Part shown: positions 8,431 to 14,320 of the stretch, one piece after another | Layout: each line of letters starts with the position of its first letter | Numbering within the stretch: the first letter of the stretch is position 1 | IMG/VR virus record: IMGVR_UViG_3300042554_000102 | Span: 1-34,351 of that record | Direction: 5' to 3' (one strand) | Source of the DNA: a virus | DNA length: 34,351 nt | Made by a program: the position numbers and the translations under genes | Notes under the pieces: model-generated | Seen by the model: only the letters and a program-made list of their open reading frames with translations | What the model was told of the DNA's origin: nothing | The model's database searches: none

Positions 8431-8510
8431 TCCGGGGTTCCCGGTGTATCTGACAGTCCCGGCTGACGACATGCAGACAGATACGCCCCACTTGCATGTA
8501 AGGAAAAATC
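8431..8510 (+). ncRNA. Predicted H-type pseudoknot RNA, possibly the Mu-gpT-DE motif
   Basis: The 136-nt gap between the capsid gene and the next gene holds a second structured element. GGTGTATCTG (8443-8452) pairs with CAGATACGCC (8478-8487): 10 bp with one G-U. The enclosed loop contains ACATGCA (8469-8475), the exact complement of TGCATGT (8493-8499) just downstream, which makes an H-type pseudoknot. The second stem ends next to AAGGA (8500-8504), the ribosome binding site of the gene at 8511. A small CCGGG-GTT-CCCGG hairpin (8432-8444) overlaps the first stem by two bases and could be an alternative fold. From memory, a metagenomic RNA motif named Mu-gpT-DE lies downstream of gpT capsid genes; I cannot confirm a match here. 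Confidence 0.62.
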
Positions 8511-9035
8511 ATGGCAAATACCACGTTTAACGGCCCAGTTCGTTCTGAAAACGGCTTTCAAGACATTTCTATTAACGCAACAACTGGCGCAGTTACAGTT
8601 GACGCTACGTTTGGTGCTACTACTAGCGTAACCAACTTAACTACTACAAATCTGGTCTTCACAGACCAAAACCACCCTACAACTGCCGCTATTAACGCAA
8701 CAGCCACAGCGACTGCTGCAGAAGTTGCTACCGGCTACATCACAGTAACTTCAGCCACTGCGGTAGTTATCACGTTGCCCACAGGCACCTTGCTTGGCGC
8801 TGCTCTTGGAGCCACCAAAGGCACTGTGTTGGACTTGTACATTGACAACACTGCAAGCACAAGCTCGGGCGCTGTGACTGTTGCTGTAGCCACCAACGGT
8901 ATCTTGTCAAGCGCTGCCGCTGACACCCCTGGTAGCTTCGGTGATTTGACTATTCCCGTTGGCGCTACTGGCTTGGCACGATTCACCATCATGTTCTCCA
9001 GCGCCACGGCATACGTGTTTACACGCACCGCTTAA
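8511..9035 (+). CDS. Probable virion surface protein (head fibre or decoration)
   Basis: A 174-aa Thr/Ala/Val-rich beta protein. It begins MANTTFNGPVRSENGFQDIS, which resembles the N-terminal anchor of several phage surface proteins, and then has a single compact beta domain (from about residue 55) with alternating hydrophobic/Thr strands. There is no catalytic motif or membrane segment. It is the first gene after the terminator and pseudoknot RNA, so its expression could be controlled separately from the capsid. The AAGGA ribosome binding site lies 6 nt before ATG 8511. Head fibre or capsid decoration is inferred from place and composition. Confidence 0.65.
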   Translation: MANTTFNGPVRSENGFQDISINATTGAVTVDATFGATTSVTNLTTTNLVFTDQNHPTTAAINATATATAAEVATGYITVTSATAVVITLPTGTLLGAALGATKGTVLDLYIDNTASTSSGAVTVAVATNGILSSAAADTPGSFGDLTIPVGATGLARFTIMFSSATAYVFTRTA

Positions 9036-9042
9036 TCAACCC

Positions 9043-9063
9043 AACGGGGCTACGCCCCCTGTT
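9043..9063 (+). other. Short GC-rich hairpin between genes
   Basis: GGGGC (9046-9050) and GCCCC (9054-9058) form a tight hairpin that can be extended by AAC/GTT with a 2-nt bulge. The following run is A, not T, so it is not a typical terminator on the + strand. It might protect or process mRNA. Confidence 0.3.
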
Positions 9064-9080
9064 AAAAAAGGAGTTTGATT

Positions 9081-9587
9081 ATGACGATGCAAACAGACGT
9101 AAAAGCAGGACACCTTAACAACTCGGGTTTTGTTGTTTTGGGGCGAAACAGGATCAAAGCTGTTTCCACGGTTGGCACAGCTACGGCTGGAACACTGGAT
9201 ATCTTTGACACCACCACAGCGCCTGTTTCTGCGACATACGCAAGGACTACGACGCTCATTACGGTTACAAAAGTAGCTCATGGTTTGGTTACCGGGGACG
9301 TAGTGGGGATTGCGTTTGCAACGGCAAGCGGGTCATCAGGCACAAACGGCAACTATTCCATCACGCGCACAGGCGCGGACACCTTCACAGTCACGGACAT
9401 CAACTCTGGAACTATCGCAGGGGGCACGGCGGCAACATATTCATCGCTGTGGGTTGTCAGTTACGATATTGGAGCAGGGGACTTGTTTGGTAATTTTGCA
9501 CTGATTCCCGGCGAAGGAATACTGGTTAAAAACGGTATTTACTTTAGCATGTCCAACATAACTTCTGCTAACGTGTACTATGGCTAA
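9081..9587 (+). CDS. Virion protein with an FCCH-like beta domain
   Basis: A 168-aa beta-rich protein. The stretch from about residue 58 to 110 (VTKVAHGLVTGDVVGI, then NGNYSITRTGADTFTVTD) has the HGL-TGD ... NG-Y-V-DTFTV pattern of the small E1_FCCH-type beta domain that is often inserted in phage structural proteins. The remainder looks like a jelly-roll edge. It probably belongs to the capsid or connector surface. ATG 9081 is chosen because AAGGAG (9068-9073) lies 7 nt upstream; the in-frame TTG at 9075 is too close to that motif. It overlaps the next gene by 8 nt. Confidence 0.62.
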   Translation: MTMQTDVKAGHLNNSGFVVLGRNRIKAVSTVGTATAGTLDIFDTTTAPVSATYARTTTLITVTKVAHGLVTGDVVGIAFATASGSSGTNGNYSITRTGADTFTVTDINSGTIAGGTAATYSSLWVVSYDIGAGDLFGNFALIPGEGILVKNGIYFSMSNITSANVYYG

Positions 9588-9903
9588 GTCACCTGCATGG
9601 CAACGCAAGGAAGGCAAATCCGAGAAGGGCGGCTTGAACGCCAAGGGACGGGCTTCCTACAACGCAGCCAATCCGGGCAAGCCGGGGTTAAAAGCCCCGC
9701 AGCCCAAGGGAGGCAGCAGGCGCGACTCTTTCTGTGCAAGGATGACTGGGATGAAGAAAAAGCTGACATCCGAGAAGACAGCCAACGACCCAAACAGTCG
9801 GATTAACAAGAGCCTACGGGCTTGGAATTGCGCCGAGGGTGGGTATGTGAACTCAGCAGATGGCATCGCCACCAAAGGCAAAACTAAGGGTAGGTTTGTC
9901 TGA
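9580..9903 (+). CDS. Small basic DUF6321-like protein with C-terminal ADGIA tag
   Basis: A 107-aa very basic protein. The main block, SPAWQRKEGKSEKGGLNAKG followed by RRDSFCARMTGMKKKLTS and DPNSRINKSLRAWNC, is a family I know from many phages (I believe DUF6321). Its function is unknown. The charge suggests contact with DNA or nucleic acid inside the virion (inference). The end, GGYVNSADGIATKGKTKGRFV split by a short linker, carries the same final peptide as the protein at 13199. It starts inside the previous gene (8-nt overlap) and ends with TGATG, overlapping the next start by one base. Confidence 0.75.
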   Translation: MAKSPAWQRKEGKSEKGGLNAKGRASYNAANPGKPGLKAPQPKGGSRRDSFCARMTGMKKKLTSEKTANDPNSRINKSLRAWNCAEGGYVNSADGIATKGKTKGRFV

Positions 9904-10151
9904 TGGAGATGGCTATCTGGAACGCTATTTTGACGGCCTTTCTGGGGCTACTGGGTTGGAATCTGAAAGAGAAGTCCGATGAGATCAAACGCCTTCAGAT
10001 TTTGATTAACAAGACCCGAGAAGAAATGCCCAAAGAGTACGTGACCAAGATAGATTTGCACACAGATATCAATCGAATCATGGACAGGTTGGACAGGCTA
10101 GAAACCAAGATCGACATGTTTATGAAGGAGCAGCGAAGTGCCCTCAGTTAG
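9903..10151 (+). CDS. Small membrane-anchored coiled-coil protein
   Basis: An 82-aa protein with one hydrophobic N-terminal segment (about residues 4-20, AIWNAILTAFLGLLGW). A charged heptad-like coiled coil follows to the end (KEKSDEIKRLQILINKTREE ... DRLDRLETKIDMFMKE). This plan is seen in XhlA/BhlA-type phage membrane proteins, which are linked to lysis or membrane contact. However, this gene lies among head/connector genes, far from the holin and endolysin at 23763-24751. It may instead be a virion or membrane adaptor. The start overlaps the previous stop by one base (TGATG). Confidence 0.65.
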   Translation: MEMAIWNAILTAFLGLLGWNLKEKSDEIKRLQILINKTREEMPKEYVTKIDLHTDINRIMDRLDRLETKIDMFMKEQRSALS

Positions 10152-10641
10152 CAAGAAACAACATAACTTCATGGCGGCGGTGGCCAACAATCCAGCGTTT
10201 GCCAAGAAGGTTGGGGTCCCTAAAAGCGTGGGGCAAGATTTTGCCGCCGCTGACAAAGGCAAGAAGTTTGGCGCGGGTACCCGTGCTGATTTGCAAGGTG
10301 TGAACAAGCCCAAAACCAATCAGGGCAAAACTGAACTCTTTAACAAAGGTGGCGAAATGAAAGAATCTAAAGCAATGGTCGGTAAAGAAATGGCCTTCAT
10401 GAAGAAAAAAGGCGCTCCTGCTTCCATGATAAAACATGAGAAGGCCGAGATGACGGGCATGAAAAAAGGTGGCATGAAGAAGATGGCCTCTGGTGGCATC
10501 GCCGCTTCAAAAATGGGTTCTGTTAGAACCGCCGCTCCCAGTGTGGACGGACTTGCTGCCAAGGGTAAAACCAAGGGCACTCAAGTCAAGATGACTGGTA
10601 GCAAACCTTTGGGTATGAAAATGGGCGGCAAAGTCCGCTAA
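10138..10641 (+). CDS. Lysine-rich virion-type protein, GTG start, with tag-like motif
   Basis: A 167-aa protein with very high Lys, Met and Gly content. The N terminus (SKKQHNFMAAVANNPAFAKK, then GVPKSVGQDFAAADKGKKF) is a conserved block I know from many phages, with no known function. The rest is KKGG-rich low complexity, with VDGLAAKGKTKG (from 10543), a variant of the recurring tag, followed by a 19-residue tail. GTG 10138 is preceded by AAGGAG (10125-10130) at 7-nt spacing and overlaps the previous gene by 14 nt. The strong positive charge suggests DNA binding or packing in the head (inference). Confidence 0.68.
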   Translation: MPSVSKKQHNFMAAVANNPAFAKKVGVPKSVGQDFAAADKGKKFGAGTRADLQGVNKPKTNQGKTELFNKGGEMKESKAMVGKEMAFMKKKGAPASMIKHEKAEMTGMKKGGMKKMASGGIAASKMGSVRTAAPSVDGLAAKGKTKGTQVKMTGSKPLGMKMGGKVR

Positions 10642-10653
10642 AAGGAGTTTGAC

Positions 10654-11352
10654 ATGGCACGAGGACGAGATTTAGCTGGGCTTGCAGCCCTTGCTGGGTT
10701 GGCCTACATGGCCAACAAAAAAGGCAAAGAAACCACCGGGGTTGACCCCGATGCGGCTATGGGCGCTGGCGCAGTTTCCCCCGAGGACGCCCGTGGCAAC
10801 GCCGAGATGGCGCGTATGGCAGCTTTAGACAACCCTGACTTTGAGCCCGGTATGTACACGAAGGAGCCCGGTGGGGATTCCGCGCCTGCACCCGCTCGTG
10901 CCGCTCCTACTCGTTCTGCTGCTAAAGCTACCGCTGCGGCCCCTGTTCGTACCCCCGGAAATCGTGACTTAGAGAAGGGTGTGTCCAGAGGTTCTGGTGC
11001 TGGCAGAGCAAGCAGGTATGACTACAGCAATGAAGGTAGGGGTAAAGAGCGCCTTATCCTTGGCAACACAACTGGAAGTACGGAAGAAGGCATGAAGGGG
11101 TATGTTCCTCGTCGTGCTCCAGCAGCTAACCCCGACTACGGCAACGAAGGCCGGACATACGATCCAAAAGTTAAACCCAAGGCTAAGTACGAGACCCCGT
11201 ATGACCGTATGAACCGCGAAAATCGCGAAGCAGGGATTAAGTTTAAAAAAGGTGGCGTGGTCAAGAAAATGGCCAACGGTGGTGTGACTTCGGCTTCTAA
11301 ACGTGCTGACGGTATTGCCTCTCGTGGCAAGACTAAGTGCAAAATGTATTGA
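10654..11352 (+). CDS. Basic protein with hydrophobic N terminus and ADGIA tag
   Basis: A 232-aa protein with three parts. Residues ~7-20 (LAGLAALAGLAYMA) form a hydrophobic helix. A long Pro/Ala/Arg/Gly-rich disordered middle carries NEGRGKERL and GNEGRTYDPKVKPK. The basic end has KKGGVVKKMANGGV and the tag RADGIASRGKTK (11302 onward). The last four residues, CKMY, depart from the GRFV seen elsewhere. AAAGGAG ends 7 nt before ATG 10654. I do not recognise a family beyond the tag. Virion association is inferred from position and resemblance to its neighbours. Confidence 0.65.
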   Translation: MARGRDLAGLAALAGLAYMANKKGKETTGVDPDAAMGAGAVSPEDARGNAEMARMAALDNPDFEPGMYTKEPGGDSAPAPARAAPTRSAAKATAAAPVRTPGNRDLEKGVSRGSGAGRASRYDYSNEGRGKERLILGNTTGSTEEGMKGYVPRRAPAANPDYGNEGRTYDPKVKPKAKYETPYDRMNRENREAGIKFKKGGVVKKMANGGVTSASKRADGIASRGKTKCKMY

Positions 11353-11360
11353 GGTAAATC

Positions 11361-11765
11361 ATGGGGCGCTTTACAAGACATGGCATGGACAACCAACCGC
11401 TTGAGGGCGGTGGCGGGGGTGGGAGTGGTATTGCCAGCAAAATTAGAAATGCTATTGGTGCCGCTGGTGCTGCCGGGGTAGCAGCCACTCCTATTGGTGT
11501 TGCCTATAAGGCCAATGAGTTGGCAAAAGAACGTGAAGCCGCTGCTGGAAAGAAGCGGGAGGCCGCTGCTGAAGTAAAGCGGGAATCCCGTGGTGTTGAT
11601 AAGTCTGGTACTGACAGAGCGCGGGAAGCCGCCAAAGTTATTTCAGACGATGAGAAGTACACTAAGGAAACCCCGGATCAAAAGTACGCCAAGGGTGGTA
11701 CTGCCTCGTCTCGTGCCGATGGGTGTGCTGTGCGGGGTAAAACTCGTGGGACGATCATCAAATGA
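11361..11765 (+). CDS. Small Ala/Gly/Lys-rich protein with ADGIA-like tag
   Basis: A 134-aa protein. After a polyglycine stretch (EGGGGGGSG) comes a hydrophobic Ala/Gly segment (about residues 28-50), then a charged helical region rich in Lys/Glu/Arg/Ala. The end is KGGTASSRADGCAVRGKTRG plus TIIK, a variant of the tag in which Ile is replaced by Cys. GAGGT at 11351-11355 lies ahead of ATG 11361. The stop overlaps the next start in AATGATG. There is no recognised enzyme motif. It resembles a short version of the preceding protein in plan (hydrophobic segment, disordered charged middle, tag). Confidence 0.62.
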   Translation: MGRFTRHGMDNQPLEGGGGGGSGIASKIRNAIGAAGAAGVAATPIGVAYKANELAKEREAAAGKKREAAAEVKRESRGVDKSGTDRAREAAKVISDDEKYTKETPDQKYAKGGTASSRADGCAVRGKTRGTIIK

Positions 11766-12040
11766 TGGCCAGCCGTGGGATGGGGGCAATCAACCCCAAG
11801 AAGATGCCGACCAAGAAGGTCATCCATCGCACGGATGACCCCAACGATGTGGACATGTACAAAGAAGGCGGCGGGGTGAATGCTGCTGGCAATTACACCA
11901 AACCGGGTATGCGTAAGTCGCTGTTCAATTCCATCAAGAATTCAGCAACGCAGGGTACGGCGGCAGGTCAGTGGTCAGCCAGAAAAGCGCAGTTGCTGGC
12001 CAAACGGTACAAGGCAAAAGGCGGGGGGTACAGAGATTGA
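11762..12040 (+). CDS. Small basic protein with a QWSARKAQLLA domain
   Basis: A 92-aa basic protein. The second half (YTKPGMRKSLFNSIKNSATQ, then GQWSARKAQLLAKRYK and GGGYRD) is a compact conserved domain I have seen in many phage proteins, sometimes fused to others; its function is unknown. The N-terminal part has an IHRTDDPNDVDMYKEGG linker. Two ATG codons (11762, 11765) are possible; the first overlaps the previous stop by 4 nt. The following gene starts with TTG overlapping this stop, so three genes in a row are translationally linked. Confidence 0.68.
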   Translation: MMASRGMGAINPKKMPTKKVIHRTDDPNDVDMYKEGGGVNAAGNYTKPGMRKSLFNSIKNSATQGTAAGQWSARKAQLLAKRYKAKGGGYRD

Positions 12041-12270
12041 AAGCGCCGCAGGCTTCCCTTAAAAATTGGACTGACCAAAAATGGAGAACCAAAAGTGGAA
12101 AACCGTCTAGCAAAACAGGTGAGCGATACCTTCCAGAAGCTGCGATCAAAAGTCTCAGCCCTGCTGAGTACGCTGCGACAACGCGGGCAAAGCGAGCAGG
12201 TAAAAAAGCCGGAAAACAATTCGTAGCGCAACCAAAAAGCATTGCGAAGAAAACAGCAGGGTTTAGATAA
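12037..12270 (+). CDS. Small very basic phage protein, TTG start
   Basis: A 77-aa protein (MKAPQASLKNWTDQKWRTKS at its N terminus, TTG read as Met) with RYLPEAAIKSLSPAEYAATT and ending in basic KQFVAQPKSIAKKTAGFR. I recognise this as a recurrent phage family in which SLK-W-QKWRT-SGKPS and the KQF-QPK-IAKKTA end are fixed; its function is unknown. The only longer option is GTG at 11971, which would overlap the previous gene by 70 nt and add unconserved sequence. TTG 12037 overlaps the previous stop (ATTGA), with a G run 8 nt upstream. It is linked to the next gene by TAATG. Confidence 0.66.
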   Translation: MKAPQASLKNWTDQKWRTKSGKPSSKTGERYLPEAAIKSLSPAEYAATTRAKRAGKKAGKQFVAQPKSIAKKTAGFR

Positions 12271-13199
12271 TGGCAGTCACATCTGGCGCAACAACATTCA
12301 ACCTTGACCTGACAGAGTTGGTCGAGGAAGCCTACGAGCGTGCTGGCTCAGAGTTGCGCACGGGTTACGACTTGCGTACAGCGCGGCGCAGCCTCAACAT
12401 CATGTTTGCAGATTGGGCCAGTCGCGGCATCAATATGTGGACGTTTGAGCCGGGCATTATTGACTTGGTTCAAGGGCAAAACACCTACGCACTGCCAGAC
12501 GACACCATTGATCTGCTGGAGCATGTGATTCGCACGGGTGGGAACGTGGCGGCAACGCAAGCTGACTTGACCATCACCCGTATCAGTGTTTCTACCTACG
12601 CTACGATCCCCAACAAAATTCAACAAGCTCGCCCAATTCAAGTGTGGGTGCAGCGGTTCAATGGCCAGAACTCGCCCGTGAGCGCGACTCTGAGCACCAC
12701 AATTACTTCGTCGTCTACTGAGATTGTGTTGAGCAATGCTACGGGTTTACCCGCATCTGGCTTCATTAAAATTGACAGCGAGATCATCAACTACGGGTAC
12801 ATAACAGGCAATACCCTGTATAGCTGCTTCCGTGGCCAACAAAACACCACTGCGGCGGCTCACACTGCTGGGGCAATTGTGTATTGGGCGCAAGTCCCAG
12901 CCGTCACAGTTTGGCCGACTCCCGACAATGCCCAGACGTATCAGTTCGTGTACTGGAGGCTGCGCCGTACCCAAGATGCAGGCGGCGGTGTCAACGTCAT
13001 GGACGTGCCGTTCAGGTTCATCCCCTGTATGGCAGCGGGCTTGTCCTACTACATTGCTGGCAAGATTCCTTCTGGTTTTGAGCGTATTCCCATGCTGAAG
13101 TCTCAATACGACGAAGCATGGCAGATAGCGGCTGGTGAAGACCAAGAGAAAGCGTCTGTTCGCTTTGTGCCGCGACAACAGTTCATTGGAGGTACGTAA
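12270..13199 (+). CDS. Head-to-tail connector protein
   Basis: A 309-aa protein. The N terminus (LDLTELVEEAYERAGSELRT, then TARRSLNIMFADWASRGINMWTFE) is the helical adaptor-type start common in podovirus connector proteins. A beta insertion follows (about residues 130-215, with SSTEIVLSNATGLPASGFI and a DSEIINYGYI motif). The C terminus is helical (PCMAAGLSYYIAGKIP ... QYDEAWQIAAGED). The order and motifs match gp4/gp11-type connectors beneath the portal, which seal packaged DNA and provide the tail attachment ring. A separate SU10-adaptor-like gene lies at 14317, so this one may be a second ring. It is joined to both neighbours by TAATG overlaps. Confidence 0.75.
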   Translation: MAVTSGATTFNLDLTELVEEAYERAGSELRTGYDLRTARRSLNIMFADWASRGINMWTFEPGIIDLVQGQNTYALPDDTIDLLEHVIRTGGNVAATQADLTITRISVSTYATIPNKIQQARPIQVWVQRFNGQNSPVSATLSTTITSSSTEIVLSNATGLPASGFIKIDSEIINYGYITGNTLYSCFRGQQNTTAAAHTAGAIVYWAQVPAVTVWPTPDNAQTYQFVYWRLRRTQDAGGGVNVMDVPFRFIPCMAAGLSYYIAGKIPSGFERIPMLKSQYDEAWQIAAGEDQEKASVRFVPRQQFIGGT

Positions 13200-13504
13200 T
13201 GGCAAAAGTTAAACGATTTGATGAAGGTGGCGATGTCGGTAAAGCATTGCTAGGTGGGCTTGGGGTCATTCCCGGCATGGCGTTACGGGCGCTTGGAATG
13301 AAGTCAGGGCTAGGAGAAGGCGCGGGTGGTGAGGGTATTGGGCTGCTGGAAAAAGCAATGAAGGACAAAGAAGCGCAGAAACAGATGGCTATGCAAGCTA
13401 TGCCCGTCGCCGCAGCCACCACGATGAAGAAAGGTGGCCTGACTGCTTCCCGCCGTGCTGATGGCATTGCTTCCCGTGGTAAGACCAAGGGAAGATTTGT
13501 CTAA
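13199..13504 (+). CDS. Small protein with the consensus ADGIASRGKTKGRFV tag
   Basis: A 101-aa protein. After MAKVKRFDEGGDVG comes an amphipathic, glycine-rich hydrophobic segment (ALLGGLGVIPGMALRALG), then a Met/Lys/Glu/Gln helix, then KKGGLTASRRADGIASRGKTK and GRFV at the extreme C terminus. The last 15 residues are almost identical to those of the protein at 9580, and RADGIASRGKTK is identical to the stretch at 11302 despite six synonymous codon differences. Both ends use TAATG coupling. The body is not a family I recognise. It may be a virion protein directed by the tag. Confidence 0.68.
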   Translation: MAKVKRFDEGGDVGKALLGGLGVIPGMALRALGMKSGLGEGAGGEGIGLLEKAMKDKEAQKQMAMQAMPVAAATTMKKGGLTASRRADGIASRGKTKGRFV

Positions 13505-13932
13505 TGGGAAATAGGTTCGCCTCTGGTAAAAATGCGATCTCCCAGTGCGATCGCTGTGACCAGCGTTTTAAGCTGACGCTTTTGAAGCGTGAAGTCATCA
13601 AGGGGCGTAACTACGATCTTTTGGTTTGCCCAGAGTGTTGGGACCCAGATCAGCCACAATTGCACTTGGGCGAGTTTCCAGTAGACGACCCACAGGGTTT
13701 GCGTAATCCCCGTCCTGATCGGAGCTATGTGCTGTCAGGGACAAGCGGGTTGCAGATCAATGTGAACGGTGGGACTGGGCCTACGGGCACGGGAACTGTG
13801 GAAGCGGGTAGCCGAATCTTTCAGTGGGGGTGGAGCCCTGTGGGGGGATCATCATTTTTTGACGCGGCCCTCACACCAAATAACTTGGTTTTGAGCGTGC
13901 AATTGGGTACAGTATCGGTATCAACGACATAA
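13504..13932 (+). CDS. Zinc-ribbon virion-type protein
   Basis: A 142-aa two-part protein. Residues 15-45 form a treble-clef or zinc-ribbon motif: C15-x2-C18 (CDRC) and C42-x2-C45 (CPEC). WDPDQPQLHLGEFPVDDPQG follows, then arginine/proline-rich DPQGLRNPRPDRSY. The second half is a Gly/Thr/Ser-rich beta segment. I recognise the CxxC ... CPEC-DP-QPQ block from aquatic phage connector regions; its function is unknown. Zn binding follows from the cysteine pattern. It may fix DNA or a partner at the head-tail joint (inference). It is coupled to the tag protein by TAATG. Confidence 0.7.
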   Translation: MGNRFASGKNAISQCDRCDQRFKLTLLKREVIKGRNYDLLVCPECWDPDQPQLHLGEFPVDDPQGLRNPRPDRSYVLSGTSGLQINVNGGTGPTGTGTVEAGSRIFQWGWSPVGGSSFFDAALTPNNLVLSVQLGTVSVSTT

Positions 13933-13941
13933 GGAGTCGAA

Positions 13942-14118
13942 ATGGACACGAAGACAGTGAAGAAAATTGCCGACAAGGAAGTCATGGCGCATGAAAAACG
14001 CCTGCACCCCAGTGCAAAAAAGATGGCTGCTGGTGGCAAGACCAACTCCCAGATGCTCAAGTATGGGCGTAATATGGCCAAAGTAATGAACCAGCGTAGC
14101 CCTGGTCGTGGAGGCTGA
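13942..14118 (+). CDS. 58-aa basic conserved phage protein
   Basis: A small basic protein, MDTKTVKKIADKEVMAHEKR at its start, then MAAGGKTNSQMLKYGRNMAK and ending in NQRSPGRGG. It has a good ribosome binding site (AAGGAG, 13931-13936) 5 nt before ATG 13942, and fits between two genes without overlap. The VKKIA-KEV--HEKR ... GRNMAKVMNQR pattern is one I recognise from related phages; no function is known. It shares the Lys/Gly style and the GGKTNS segment of the neighbouring small virion-type proteins. Confidence 0.7.
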   Translation: MDTKTVKKIADKEVMAHEKRLHPSAKKMAAGGKTNSQMLKYGRNMAKVMNQRSPGRGG

Positions 14119-14119
14119 T

Positions 14120-14320
14120 ATGGCAACCTACAAGGTACCGAAAAAAGTAGCCACTGTGGTCGTTGGCGAAGAGCCAGCCAAAGAGACGATGCGTAAAGCA
14201 AACGTGTCTGTGGCCAACACACGTAGCCAAGACTATCCCCCCACCAAGACCAGCGGCATCAAAATCCGTGGTACTGGCGCGGCTACTAAAGGCTTGATGG
14301 CCAGAGGCCCAATGGCATGA
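14120..14320 (+). CDS. 66-aa small conserved phage protein
   Basis: A small protein with a Val/Lys N terminus (MATYKVPKKVATVVVGEEPA) and a conserved-looking end IKIRGTGAATKGLMARGPMA. The start ATG 14120 has GGAGG (14110-14114) 5 nt upstream; a GTG at 14108 in frame lies over that motif and is less likely. The stop overlaps the adaptor gene start in ATGA. The RGTGAA-KG--ARGPMA ending is familiar from aquatic podovirus-like phages and, like the ADGIA tag, is a short basic Gly-rich C-terminal peptide, but the two sequences are not the same. Confidence 0.68.
   Translation: MATYKVPKKVATVVVGEEPAKETMRKANVSVANTRSQDYPPTKTSGIKIRGTGAATKGLMARGPMA

Noticed and set aside
8431-8500. tRNA or CRISPR unit in the gap after the capsid gene
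   Set aside because: There is no cloverleaf with acceptor and T arms and no repeated spacer structure; the pairing fits a pseudoknot.
9043-9063. Hairpin before 9081 as a terminator
   Set aside because: It has no T run downstream on the + strand; it was kept only as a hairpin of unknown role.
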